Positions 25,508-34,632 of a DNA stretch of 36,958 nucleotides are shown here, piece after piece. The position numbers and the translations under genes were made by a program. Positions within the stretch are counted from its first letter, which is position 1. Every line of letters starts with the position of its first letter. Source of the DNA: an uncultured Pelagibacteraceae bacterium (GTDB lineage: Bacteria; Pseudomonadota; Alphaproteobacteria; Pelagibacterales; Pelagibacteraceae); assembly GCA_902535745.1 (NCBI GenBank), contig CACAUR010000003.1:72747-109704 (forward strand). Direction: 5' to 3'. The notes under the pieces are model-generated. The model saw nothing but the letters and a program-made list of their open reading frames with translations, made no database searches and was not told where the DNA came from.

Positions 25508-25513
25508 TTTATA
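25508..25513 (-). promoter_or_regulatory. possible -10 element of the dapA-recO operon
   Basis: TATAAA on the minus strand followed by five bases and the dapA ATG, the same spacing as the TATAAT before argC. A weak TTGTAA lies 19 bases upstream. The transcription start would fall at the ATG. Tentative, because AT-rich sequence produces such matches by chance. Confidence 0.28.
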
Positions 25514-25542
25514 ACATAGATTATCGATTCATTTACAAAAAT

Positions 25543-27792
25543 ATGATCTTTTTTAAAATATTTATCAAATTTATTTTAATCTTTCTGTTAATTTTAGGCT
25601 CATATTCATTTTCAAGTGAGTTAATTATTCCACCAAAAAAACCAACATTATCCGATGAGGTTAAAAAAAAGATTTTATCAAAAAAGAATATTATACCTCC
25701 AATAAAACCTACAGTTAAAAAAGATAAAGAAATTCAGGAAGAAAAAAAAGAAAAAGTTGAAAAAGTAGAAACTAATAAGGATTTTCAAAATATAGGGATT
25801 TTGCTACCTAAAAAGAAACCAACAATAATTGTTAAAAAGACAGAGCCAAAAAAGGAGAAAGTTAAAAAATCAAAATACTATAGTAAAAAAGACGTAAAAA
25901 TAGCTCAACAATCTTTAGATTTAATTAAGAGAAAAAAGTGGCAAAGTGCAATCAAAATTGCTTCTCGTGCAAAAGATAAGTCAATTTATGATTTCACAAT
26001 GTGGAGATACTTATTAGAGAGAAACAATAATGCAAATTATTCTGATTATAGCTCATTTTTAAAAAGAAATGAAACTTATCCTCGTCGTGGTAGAATTGAA
26101 TATCTATCTGAAAAGAAATTATCAGTTAAAAAAATTGGTCACAAAAAAATAATAGATTTATTCGAGGATAAAAAACCATTAAGTGGATATGGAGAGATAG
26201 TTTTGGGGGAAAGCTTATTACAAGATGGACAAAATGTAGATGGTATAAAATTGATAAAAAAGGGATGGATTACTGCCGATTTATCTAAAGCAGAACTTAG
26301 ACCTACATACAAAAGAATAAAAAAATATTTATCATCAGAGGACCATATTAGAAGGGCTGACTACTTAGCCTGGGAAAATAAATATTGGGATTTAAAAAGA
26401 ATGTTAAGATATTTACCAAAAGAATATCAACTTCTTTACACGGCAAGGCAATTGCTAATGAGTAAATCATATGGTGTAGACAATGCAATTTCAAAAGTAC
26501 CAGAAAATTTCAAAAACGATCCAGGTCTTAACTATGATAGATTAAAATGGAGAAGAAAAAGAGGTCGAGTTGATAGCTCTTTAGAAATTTTGTTAAACAT
26601 CAAAAATACTAAAAGTTATATGGTAAGACCAGACAAATGGTGGGTAGAAAGATCAATTATTGGAAGATCGTTAATTTATAAAAAGAAATATCAAACAGCC
26701 TACAAAATTGTCAATAACCACTCATTAGAACAAGGAACTCCGGAATACGCTGAGGCAGAATGGTTTAGTGGATGGATTGCTTTAAGTTTCTTAAATGATC
26801 CAATTTTAGCTAGAGAACACTTCAAATCTTTTTATCAAAATGTTGGTTATCCAATAAGTTTATCTAGAGGAGCATTTTGGTTAGGAAGAACGTATGAAAA
26901 ACTGGGTGATCCCGTAACAGCTGATAAATATTACAATGAAGCATCTAAATTCCCGACTACATATTATGGTCAACTTGCACATATGAAAATTAAACCGGAT
27001 GAAACATTTTCATTAGATGAAACCATGAAAGCAAACGATAAATACAAAAAAGAATTTAAGGATAAAAAATTATATAAACTTGTTTATTTGCTTCACGAGA
27101 TTGAAAGAGACAAATACACAAAACATATTTTGCGTCATTTAGCTCTTGATAATATAGAACAAGGAAGTGAAGTACTAGCAGCAGAACTTGCCACTGAAAT
27201 TTCAAGATATGATTTTGCGATTCAAATATCTAAATTGGCATCTTATGAAAAGAGGTTTCATAATCAGTACAACTATCCTGTTATCAGTACACCAACTATG
27301 GTTGGAGGAAGAAAAATTCCTAACCCTGCATTGATACTTGCTGTTATAAGACAAGAAAGTGAATTTGATAGCAAGGCTAACAGTTACGCTGGTGCTAGAG
27401 GCATGATGCAACTTATGACTTACACAGCTAAGATTGTTGCAAAAGAAGCTAAGCTACCATATTCTAAATCAAGGCTGACCTCTGATCCCGAATATAATAT
27501 TAATTTAGGTTCACATTATTTAGCGGGACTGATTTTAGAATATGATGGTGCCTACCCTTTTGCTATTGCTGGTTATAATGCAGGTCCTAAAAGAGTAAGA
27601 TATTGGAAAAAAATAAATAAAGATCCTCAAAAGGATCAAGTTGATTATGTAGATTGGATTGAGCTTATTAAGTTTAAAGAGACAAGAAATTATGTTCAAA
27701 GAGTTTTAGAAAATTATAACGTTTATAGATACGTGCTGGAACAAAAACCAATCAAAATGAAAGATTTTTTTGCTAATTATCCCCTGTATTAA
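25543..27792 (+). CDS. slt: soluble lytic murein transglycosylase
   Basis: Periplasmic enzyme cleaving peptidoglycan with formation of anhydro-muropeptides. The 749 residues start with a signal peptide (about 1-24). Residues 25-115 are a Lys/Pro/Glu-rich low-complexity linker with three copies of a (I/L)(I/L)P-x-x-KPT motif at 28-35, 50-57 and 87-94. A long helical-repeat region (about 115-580) resembles the superhelical ring of Slt70. The C-terminal SLT domain has ILAVIRQESEFDSKANSYAG with catalytic Glu605, GARGMMQLM and AIAGYNAGPKRVRYW. The helical region includes TPR-like repeats. It diverges from dapA over 40 bases and converges on tRNA-Ser. Confidence 0.92.
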   Translation: MIFFKIFIKFILIFLLILGSYSFSSELIIPPKKPTLSDEVKKKILSKKNIIPPIKPTVKKDKEIQEEKKEKVEKVETNKDFQNIGILLPKKKPTIIVKKTEPKKEKVKKSKYYSKKDVKIAQQSLDLIKRKKWQSAIKIASRAKDKSIYDFTMWRYLLERNNNANYSDYSSFLKRNETYPRRGRIEYLSEKKLSVKKIGHKKIIDLFEDKKPLSGYGEIVLGESLLQDGQNVDGIKLIKKGWITADLSKAELRPTYKRIKKYLSSEDHIRRADYLAWENKYWDLKRMLRYLPKEYQLLYTARQLLMSKSYGVDNAISKVPENFKNDPGLNYDRLKWRRKRGRVDSSLEILLNIKNTKSYMVRPDKWWVERSIIGRSLIYKKKYQTAYKIVNNHSLEQGTPEYAEAEWFSGWIALSFLNDPILAREHFKSFYQNVGYPISLSRGAFWLGRTYEKLGDPVTADKYYNEASKFPTTYYGQLAHMKIKPDETFSLDETMKANDKYKKEFKDKKLYKLVYLLHEIERDKYTKHILRHLALDNIEQGSEVLAAELATEISRYDFAIQISKLASYEKRFHNQYNYPVISTPTMVGGRKIPNPALILAVIRQESEFDSKANSYAGARGMMQLMTYTAKIVAKEAKLPYSKSRLTSDPEYNINLGSHYLAGLILEYDGAYPFAIAGYNAGPKRVRYWKKINKDPQKDQVDYVDWIELIKFKETRNYVQRVLENYNVYRYVLEQKPIKMKDFFANYPLY

Positions 27793-27803
27793 TCTCTAAA
27801 AAA

Positions 27804-27898
27804 TGGCGGAAGGAGAGGGATTCGAACCCTCGGTACACCTTTTCAAGCGTACGGCGGTTTAGCAAACCGCTGGTTTAAACCAGCTCACCCATCCTTCC
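27804..27898 (-). tRNA. tRNA-Ser(GCU)
   Basis: Folded by eye on the minus strand. The acceptor GGAAGGA pairs with TCCTTCC. The anticodon stem GCGGT / ACCGC closes the loop TTGCTAA, giving anticodon GCT, which reads AGC and AGU serine codons. A long variable arm (GTACGC .. GGTGTAC region) of the serine class is present, and the T arm is GAGGG-TTCGAAT-CCCTC. The discriminator is G and CCA is encoded (27804-27806). Six T bases directly follow the CCA, which may serve as the terminator. The slt stop lies 11 bases away on the other strand. Confidence 0.96.
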
Positions 27899-27914
27899 TT
27901 ATATACTGTGTAAC

Positions 27915-27984
27915 TTGAAATCATTGAATATTCAATATTTATCAAGTATTTTCTCAAGAAATGAAAAATAAATATTCAATATTT
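27915..27984 (+). promoter_or_regulatory. soxB upstream region with palindrome and direct repeat
   Basis: A perfect 14-base palindrome, ATTGAATATTCAAT, lies at 27923-27936. The 13-mer ATATTCAATATTT occurs at 27928-27940 and again at 27972-27984, inside the start of soxB, 44 bases apart. TTGAAA at 27915-27920 could be a -35 with a weak AT-rich -10 around 27936-27943, so the palindrome would lie between the hexamers, a typical operator position. Functional role is inference. Confidence 0.33.
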
Positions 27985-29214
27985 TCTTTAATAAAGAATG
28001 CTTTTAGCAATCATGAAAATTGGCAAAGGGCATGGAGAGATCCTGAGCCTAAAAAAGAGTATGATGCTGTAATTGTTGGTGGCGGCGGTCACGGTTTAGC
28101 TACTGCATATTATTTAGCGAAAAAACATAATTTAAGAAATATTGCTGTTGTTGAGAAAGGTTGGATTGGTGGAGGTAACACTGGGAGAAATACAACAATA
28201 ATAAGATCAAATTATTTATGGGACGCCAGCGCAGGTTTGTATGATCATGCACTTAAGATTTGGGAAGGTTTATCTCAAGAACTTAATTATAATGTAATGT
28301 TTAGCCAAAGAGGAGTTATGAATCTAGCTCATAATTTACAAGATGTAAGAGATTTAAAAAGAAGAACTCACGCGAATAGATTAAATGGTATTGATGCTGT
28401 TTGGTTGGAAACAGATGAGGTAAAAAAGTTTTGTCCAATAATAAATACTTCTCAAGATATTAGGTATCCAGTATTAGGTGGTACATTACAAAAAAGAGCT
28501 GGCACAGCTAGACATGATGCTGTTGCTTGGGGTTATGCAAGAGGTGCTGATGAAATGGGAGTTGATATAATTCAAAATTGTGAAGTTAAAGGAATTAAAA
28601 GAAGTGGTGATACAGTTGAAGGTCTAGAAACAACAAAAGGATTTATTAAAACTAAAAAGATTGGAGTTGTGGCCGCAGGTCATTCAAGCGTTATAGCTAA
28701 TATGGCGGGACTTAAGTTGCCTCTTGAAAGTAAACCCTTACAAGCGCTTGTATCTGAGCCAGTAAAACCAATAATCGATACTGTTGTAATGTCAAATGCT
28801 GTTCATGCTTATGTAAGTCAATCAGATAAAGGTGAATTAGTTATTGGTGCTGGAACTGACTCTTATGTTTCTTACACTCAAAAGGGAAGCTTTAATATTG
28901 TAGAAGAAACACTTAAAGCTATCTTAGAATTATATCCAATTTTTAGTAGAATGAAGATGTTAAGGCAATGGGGTGGGATTGTCGACATTTGTCCAGATGC
29001 AAGCCCAATAATTAGTAAAACATCAATCAAAGGTCTTTATTTTAACTGTGGTTGGGGAACTGGTGGATTTAAAGCAACACCTGGTTCAGGCGATTTATTT
29101 GCTCATACAATTGCTAATGACGAACCTCATAAATTAAATGCTTCGTTTAACATTAATAGATTTGTAAGTGGTGATCTAGTAGACGAACATGGAGCAGCAG
29201 CAGTTGCCCACTAA
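27961..29214 (+). CDS. soxB: sarcosine oxidase beta subunit
   Basis: Flavin subunit of heterotetrameric sarcosine oxidase, which demethylates sarcosine to glycine and passes the one-carbon unit to tetrahydrofolate. The 417 residues start with the typical [20 protein letters not shown], leading into the FAD motif [15 protein letters not shown] (residues 39-53). His185 in [15 protein letters not shown] matches the family histidine that carries covalent FMN. The C-terminal [14 protein letters not shown] is also standard. Genes follow in the order B-D-A-G with overlapping ends, a single operon. Dimethylglycine oxidation is a possible related activity. Confidence 0.95.
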   Translation: MKNKYSIFSLIKNAFSNHENWQRAWRDPEPKKEYDAVIVGGGGHGLATAYYLAKKHNLRNIAVVEKGWIGGGNTGRNTTIIRSNYLWDASAGLYDHALKIWEGLSQELNYNVMFSQRGVMNLAHNLQDVRDLKRRTHANRLNGIDAVWLETDEVKKFCPIINTSQDIRYPVLGGTLQKRAGTARHDAVAWGYARGADEMGVDIIQNCEVKGIKRSGDTVEGLETTKGFIKTKKIGVVAAGHSSVIANMAGLKLPLESKPLQALVSEPVKPIIDTVVMSNAVHAYVSQSDKGELVIGAGTDSYVSYTQKGSFNIVEETLKAILELYPIFSRMKMLRQWGGIVDICPDASPIISKTSIKGLYFNCGWGTGGFKATPGSGDLFAHTIANDEPHKLNASFNINRFVSGDLVDEHGAAAVAH

Positions 29215-29489
29215 TGTTTTTAATTAATTGTCCTTATTGCGGTGAAAGAGATCAATCAGAATTCGTTTCTGGTGGCGAAGCTCATATAGCAAGACCCAAA
29301 CAACCTACTGAGTTAAATGATGATCAATGGGCAGAATATTTGTTTATGAGAAAAAATATTAAGGGTATCCAATTTGAAAGATGGAATCATGCACACGGAT
29401 GTAGAAAATGGTTTAATGTAGCTCGTGACACCTCAAATGATAAAATAGAAAAAATATACAAAATGGGTGAACAACCACCTAAATTATAA
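29214..29489 (+). CDS. soxD: sarcosine oxidase delta subunit
   Basis: Small zinc-binding subunit of heterotetrameric sarcosine oxidase. The 91-residue protein begins [17 protein letters not shown] and includes GEAHIARP, FMRKNIKGIQFERWNHAHGC and RKWFNVARDT, all hallmarks of SoxD. The zinc site is formed by the N-terminal Cys pair together with the downstream His and Cys. It overlaps soxB and soxA by one base at each end, so expression is tightly coupled. Confidence 0.95.
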   Translation: MFLINCPYCGERDQSEFVSGGEAHIARPKQPTELNDDQWAEYLFMRKNIKGIQFERWNHAHGCRKWFNVARDTSNDKIEKIYKMGEQPPKL

Positions 29490-32400
29490 TGTCCAAAAAT
29501 TTAAGAATAAATAATAAACAATTTGTAGACGAAACCAGAAAACTATCTTTTGTTTTTAATGGAAAAAAATTATACGGATATAAAGGCGATACACTAGCAT
29601 CTGCACTACTTTCAAATGATATTCATCTTGTGGGGAGAAGTTTTAAGTACCATAGACCAAGAGGAATAATGACTTCTGGTTCTGAGGAACCAAATGCAAT
29701 TCTTCAAATAGGAAATGACGATGCTTTAACAGAGCCTAACGTACGAGCTACTGAAATCGAATTATATGATGGTTTAATTTGTAACAGTCAGAATTGTTGG
29801 CCAAGTGTAAAATTTGATATAGGTGGAATAAATAACTTTTTATCACCTCTCCTTCCTGCAGGTTTTTATTATAAAACATTTATGTGGCCAGCAAGTTTTT
29901 GGGGAAAGTACGAATACTTTATTCGTAAATCTGCTGGCTTAGGAAAATCCCCAACGAAACAAGATCCAGATATGTACGACCATAGATATATGCACTGTGA
30001 TATCTTAATAGTTGGAGGTGGTGTTTCTGGATTAATAGCCGCTAAAATAGCTTCTGATGATAATAAAAAAGTTTTATTGTTAGAAGACAAGGAATTATTG
30101 GGAGGTTCATTAATCTATGATGATAATGATATCTCTAAAATTGATGATCAAAAAAGCAGTGAATGGTTAAAAAAACTCATTGATAACATTAAAAATGATA
30201 AAAATATCATTATTAAAACTAGAACAAGTCTTGCTGCTTATCATAATTATAACTTTTTATTAGCAAGGCAAAATTTAACTGATCATTTGAGTGTTAATGA
30301 CCGTAATAATAAAATCAGACAAAGATTATACAAAATAAGAGCAAAAAAAGTAATTATTTCCACTGGAGCTATAGAAAGACCTCAAGTTTTTCATAACAAC
30401 GACAGACCTGGAATAATGTTAGCATCTGCTGTTAAAAAATACATAGACTATTATGGTGTCAGATGTGGTTTGGAAAATGTTATATTTACCAATAATGATA
30501 GTGCTTATGAAACAGCTTTGTCTTTACATAAATCAGGAACGAAATTAAATGCAATAGTCGATATTAGAGATAATTCGTCTTCAGAAATAGTTAATCAAGT
30601 AAAAGGTTTAGGAATACAAATTTATTGGAACCATTCAGTAGTCGACACTAAAGGTTACAAAAGAATTAATAAGGTAACGATAATGAAGCTTAATGATAAA
30701 GGCAATGATGTTATCGGAAAAAAGATTGAATTAAATTGTGATTGCTTATCAGTTTCAGGCGGCTGGACCCCGATGGTTCATTTATTTACGCAATCTGGTG
30801 GTAAACTTAAGTTTGATAATAAAGATAATATTTTTGTTCCAGATAAAACAAATTTAAATCAATTAAGTATTGGTTCTGCTAAAGGAGATTTTGAATTAGA
30901 TGATGTTTTAAAAAATTCAATAAAAGATACAAAAAAGTTTTTAAATATCGAAAATTCTAATTTTGATAAAATTGATGTTAAATGCTCTAAAGAAAAAGAT
31001 AAAAAAAATATATGGTTACTTCCATCAGATAAACCGTTAAGTAAAACAAAACCATTTTTAGATTATCAAAATGATAGTACTGCAAAAGATATAAAATTAG
31101 CTTTACGAGAAGGCTTTAAATCAATTGAACACGTAAAAAGATATACAACAACTGGCATGGGTACAGATCAAGGTAAACTTGCTAACATGCATGCTTTGGG
31201 TATAGTTGCAGATACAACTAATACTAATATGGGTGATCTTGGTACGACAACGTTTAGGCCTCCGTATACTCCACTCACTTTTGGAACCATAGTAGGTAGA
31301 AACGTTGGACAATTTTTTGATATTTTTAGAAAAACACCAATGCATGATTGGCACGTTGATAATAATGCAAAATTTGAAAATGTCGGTCAATGGAAACGTG
31401 CTTGGTATTATCCTAAAGATGGTGAAACAATGTACGACGCTGTACAAAGAGAAAGTAAAGCTGCAAGAGAATCAAGTGGAATATTAGATGCTTCAACACT
31501 CGGTAAAATCGACATTCAAGGAACTGATGCAAATGAGTTTCTTAATAGGGTCTACACAAATGCTTGGTCAAAATTACAAATAGGTAAGTGTAGATATGGT
31601 TTAATGTTAAATGAAGATGGTATGGTTTATGATGATGGAGTTACAACAAAACTGGGTGAAAATCACTACTTGATGACAACAACAACTGGTGGTGCCGCAA
31701 ATGTCATGTCTAAACTTGAAGATTACTTACAAACAGAATGGCCAGAATTAGATGTATTTTTAACATCAGTTACAGATCATTATGCAACAGCAAGCGTATG
31801 CGGTCCAAACGCAAAAAAAATCATTAATAAAATTTTTAAAAATTTAGATTTATCGGATGAAAGTTTTCCACATATGTCATTTAAAGAGGTAAAGCTAGGT
31901 AATATAAGTTGTAGAATTATGCGGATAAGTTTTACAGGCGAATTAAGTTATGAAATTAACGTAGAAGCATCATACGGTAAGTATATTTGGGAAAAATGTA
32001 TTGAAGCTGGAAAAGAATTTAACATCACTCCCTATGGAACCGAAACTATGCACCTTTTAAGGGCTGAAAAAGGATTTATCATTGTTGGCCAAGATACTGA
32101 TGGAACGATGACTCCAGTAGATCTTCAAATGGACTGGATAATTAGTAAAAAGAAGTATGACTTTATTGGTAAGCGATCTCTATACAGAAGCGACACTATA
32201 AGGGAAGATAGAAAACAATTAGTTGGACTTCTTACTGATGACCCAAATGAAATTTTAGAGGAAGGTGCTCAATTAATTAAAGATGGGAATAAAAACCCTG
32301 TAGATATGCTTGGTCATGTAACTTCAAGTTATTTTAGTCCAACTTTAAAAAAGTCTATTGCTTTAGCAATTTTAAAAGAAGGTAAAAAACTTAAGGGACA

Positions 32401-32494
32401 AAAACTCTTAGTTCCCATGATAGATAAAACAATTAAAGTAACTGTATCAGATACAATCTTTTTAGATAAAGAAAATGAGAGAATAAATGGATAA
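29489..32494 (+). CDS. soxA: sarcosine oxidase alpha subunit
   Basis: Large subunit of 1001 residues. The N-terminal part resembles a 2Fe-2S-ferredoxin-like fold (LSFVFNGKKLYGYKGDTLAS, then HRPRGIMTSGSEEPNA). A dinucleotide-binding domain starts near residue 172 (DILIVGGGVSGLIAAKIA). The C-terminal 380 residues form an aminomethyltransferase-like folate domain: DASTLGKIDIQGTDANEFLN, CRYGLMLNEDGMVYDDGV and SFTGELSYEINVEASYGKYI. It would bind NAD and tetrahydrofolate and house the route from imine to methylene-folate. It overlaps soxG by eight bases. It is a large and apparently complete member of the family. Confidence 0.96.
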   Translation: MSKNLRINNKQFVDETRKLSFVFNGKKLYGYKGDTLASALLSNDIHLVGRSFKYHRPRGIMTSGSEEPNAILQIGNDDALTEPNVRATEIELYDGLICNSQNCWPSVKFDIGGINNFLSPLLPAGFYYKTFMWPASFWGKYEYFIRKSAGLGKSPTKQDPDMYDHRYMHCDILIVGGGVSGLIAAKIASDDNKKVLLLEDKELLGGSLIYDDNDISKIDDQKSSEWLKKLIDNIKNDKNIIIKTRTSLAAYHNYNFLLARQNLTDHLSVNDRNNKIRQRLYKIRAKKVIISTGAIERPQVFHNNDRPGIMLASAVKKYIDYYGVRCGLENVIFTNNDSAYETALSLHKSGTKLNAIVDIRDNSSSEIVNQVKGLGIQIYWNHSVVDTKGYKRINKVTIMKLNDKGNDVIGKKIELNCDCLSVSGGWTPMVHLFTQSGGKLKFDNKDNIFVPDKTNLNQLSIGSAKGDFELDDVLKNSIKDTKKFLNIENSNFDKIDVKCSKEKDKKNIWLLPSDKPLSKTKPFLDYQNDSTAKDIKLALREGFKSIEHVKRYTTTGMGTDQGKLANMHALGIVADTTNTNMGDLGTTTFRPPYTPLTFGTIVGRNVGQFFDIFRKTPMHDWHVDNNAKFENVGQWKRAWYYPKDGETMYDAVQRESKAARESSGILDASTLGKIDIQGTDANEFLNRVYTNAWSKLQIGKCRYGLMLNEDGMVYDDGVTTKLGENHYLMTTTTGGAANVMSKLEDYLQTEWPELDVFLTSVTDHYATASVCGPNAKKIINKIFKNLDLSDESFPHMSFKEVKLGNISCRIMRISFTGELSYEINVEASYGKYIWEKCIEAGKEFNITPYGTETMHLLRAEKGFIIVGQDTDGTMTPVDLQMDWIISKKKYDFIGKRSLYRSDTIREDRKQLVGLLTDDPNEILEEGAQLIKDGNKNPVDMLGHVTSSYFSPTLKKSIALAILKEGKKLKGQKLLVPMIDKTIKVTVSDTIFLDKENERING

Positions 32495-33032
32495 CATTAA
32501 TACAGCCATTAAAGACAAAAGAGAATATTCAGACTTAAATTTGAAAGAGGTAGAACCAATTACTAAAATTAACTTACGTGGAAAAAAAAGAGAATTCTTT
32601 ACAAAAGTTGGTCAAATACTCTCTGTTATTTTGCCAACAGAAAGTAATACGTCTACAAGTAACCAAGAGTTAAGCGCTTTATGGCTTAGTCCAGATGAAT
32701 GGATGGTTTATACAAATAATATGAATAAAGAAATTTTTGATAGAGTTTTTAAAGAAATTTCATCGCTTAACTACGGAGCTGTTACAAATGTAAGTGACCA
32801 ATGGGTGTGTATTAATATTTCTGGGGATAAATTATACGAATTGCTCTCAATGAGCTGTCCTTTTGATTTCTCAAAATTCAAAGACACTAAAGGATCCACA
32901 ACCCAAACTATAATTAATCATATTGATGTAATCATTCACAACCTAGGTAATAACAATATAAATTTATTTGTAAGACGATCGTTTTCTAACCATTTATGGG
33001 ATTGGCTTAATGATGGGGCGAATTTATTGTAA
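32487..33032 (+). CDS. soxG: sarcosine oxidase gamma subunit
   Basis: Gamma subunit, 181 residues, needed for assembly of heterotetrameric sarcosine oxidase. The sequence is divergent, as is usual for SoxG, but [40 protein letters not shown] and [15 protein letters not shown] place it in the family. It is weakly related to the folate-binding aminomethyltransferase fold. It ends the soxBDAG operon. A 59-base gap follows before the binding-protein gene. Confidence 0.9.
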   Translation: MDNINTAIKDKREYSDLNLKEVEPITKINLRGKKREFFTKVGQILSVILPTESNTSTSNQELSALWLSPDEWMVYTNNMNKEIFDRVFKEISSLNYGAVTNVSDQWVCINISGDKLYELLSMSCPFDFSKFKDTKGSTTQTIINHIDVIIHNLGNNNINLFVRRSFSNHLWDWLNDGANLL

Positions 33033-33091
33033 AATTTAACTGCGTCAAGGTTAGCCTAGAAAAATATTATAAATTATCTTATCAAGACTTT

Positions 33092-33856
33092 ATGAAAAAA
33101 ATTATCATATTATTATTTACTTTATTATTCTCATTTTCTGCAAACGCTTCCTCTTTAGACAAAATCCTTTCAAATGGAGAGTTAAGAGTTGGTACAACTG
33201 GAGACTGGGATCCGATGACTATAAAAGATCCATCTACAAACACTTATAAAGGTTTTGACATTGATGTCATGAACGAACTTGCAAAAGACATGGGTGTGAA
33301 TATTAAGTTTGTTCCAGCTGAATGGAAAACGATAGTTTCAGGAATAACTTCAGACAGATATGATATTTCAACAAGTGTAACAAAAACTCCTAAAAGAGCA
33401 GAAGTAGCAGGGTTCACAGAGACCTATTACAAATATGGAACTGTTCCACTTGTTTTAAAGAAAAATTTAAGTAAGTTTTCAACTTGGGATTCTCTGAACA
33501 ATAAAGATGTTACAATTGCAACAACACTTGGAACTTCACAAGAGGAAAAAGCTAAAGAGTTTTTTCCTAAATCAAAATTAAATTCAGTAGAGGCACCTGC
33601 AAGAGATTTTCAGGAAGTGCTAGCAGGAAGAGCTGATGGTAATATTACAAGTTCAACCGAAGCAAATAAATTAGTTATCAAATATCCACAATTAGCAATT
33701 GTTCCAGATGGTGAAAAAAATCCTGCTTTCTTAGCGATGATGGTAGGTAAAAATGATGATAAGTGGAGAAATTACGTTAACGATTGGATCAATAAAAAAA
33801 AGAAATCTGGTTTCTTCAAAGAACTTTTAGCAGAATATAATCTTAAAAGCCTATAA
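33092..33856 (+). CDS. periplasmic amino-acid-type substrate-binding protein (family 3 solute-binding; cyclohexadienyl dehydratase-like)
   Basis: A 254-residue secreted protein with a signal peptide ending near SANA-S (residues 16-20). The solute-binding family 3 fold is seen in [20 protein letters not shown], then [20 protein letters not shown], the phrase [20 protein letters not shown] and [14 protein letters not shown], with [16 protein letters not shown] late. The TGDWDP and TKTPKRAE parts resemble periplasmic cyclohexadienyl (arogenate/prephenate) dehydratase as well as polar amino-acid binders, so an enzymatic role cannot be excluded. A permease gene follows 40 bases later, which favours transport. 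The substrate is unknown; the sox neighbourhood makes methylated amino acids a guess. Confidence 0.85.
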   Translation: MKKIIILLFTLLFSFSANASSLDKILSNGELRVGTTGDWDPMTIKDPSTNTYKGFDIDVMNELAKDMGVNIKFVPAEWKTIVSGITSDRYDISTSVTKTPKRAEVAGFTETYYKYGTVPLVLKKNLSKFSTWDSLNNKDVTIATTLGTSQEEKAKEFFPKSKLNSVEAPARDFQEVLAGRADGNITSSTEANKLVIKYPQLAIVPDGEKNPAFLAMMVGKNDDKWRNYVNDWINKKKKSGFFKELLAEYNLKSL

Positions 33857-33896
33857 TAAATTAGCTATTAATAATTAATTCTTTATAAATATAAGA

Positions 33897-34631
33897 GTGA
33901 AAAACTTATTTTTACTATTTTCATTGTTATTCTTATTATCATGTGGAAAACAAGAGTTGGATTGGTTAATATTATCTCCTAACAATGTTAACGGTTTAAC
34001 TAATCTAAAATTTTTGTTAAGTGGGTTTACAACTACTATTTTTATATCCATCGTATCAATATCTCTATCAATAGTATTAGGGCTAATAGTTGCCATTCCA
34101 TCTTTAGCAAAAAATAAATTTTTAACATACTTTAATATAGGTTATGTCGAAATAGTTAGAGCTATACCTTTGTTGGTTTTGATTTTATGGATTTATTATG
34201 GATTACCCATTATGACAGGAATAAGTTTTAGTCCATTTGTATCTGGAATTATAGCTTTATCTATAAGTGAAAGCGCATTTCAGGCTGAAATTTTTAGAGC
34301 TGGAATAAATTCAATTAGAAAACCTCAATGGGAAGCTGGAAGTTCTCTAGGACTTAATTTTTTTAGAAAATTGAGACTTGTCATTCTTCCTCAAGCTATA
34401 AGAAATATACTGCCTGCTATTGGAAATCAGTTTGTATACGTTCTAAAAATGTCTTCCTTAGTTTCGATTATTGGTATTGGAGACTTAACTAGAAAAGCGA
34501 ATGAGCTTGTTGTTACTACATATAGACCTCTAGAAATATATACATTTTTGATCTTAGAGTATCTTATATTAATTTTAATTGTATCATTCTTAGTAAGACG
34601 GCTTGAGAAAAGAATGAAAAAGGATAGTTAA
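33897..34631 (+). CDS. amino-acid ABC transporter permease (HisM/GlnP type) with lipoprotein-like N-terminus
   Basis: Inner-membrane permease of a polar amino-acid importer, 244 residues, starting at a GTG. Five hydrophobic helices follow from residue 38 onward. The cytoplasmic coupling loop is clear: QWEAGSSLGLNFFRKLRL followed by VILPQAIRNILPAIGNQF, and SESAFQAEIFRAGINSI lies just ahead of it. The first 16 residues end in FLLSCGK, resembling a lipoprotein signal with the lipidated Cys at 16; this is unusual for a permease. The gene stands 40 bases after the binding protein and no ATPase follows, since the next gene converges from the other strand. The ATP-binding subunit must be encoded elsewhere or shared. 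Confidence 0.9.
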   Translation: MKNLFLLFSLLFLLSCGKQELDWLILSPNNVNGLTNLKFLLSGFTTTIFISIVSISLSIVLGLIVAIPSLAKNKFLTYFNIGYVEIVRAIPLLVLILWIYYGLPIMTGISFSPFVSGIIALSISESAFQAEIFRAGINSIRKPQWEAGSSLGLNFFRKLRLVILPQAIRNILPAIGNQFVYVLKMSSLVSIIGIGDLTRKANELVVTTYRPLEIYTFLILEYLILILIVSFLVRRLEKRMKKDS

Positions 34632-34632
34632 T

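Noticed and set aside
31121..31447. A 108-codon frame antisense to soxA
   Set aside because: Lies inside the conserved part of soxA and has no recognisable domain; the soxA reading is certain.
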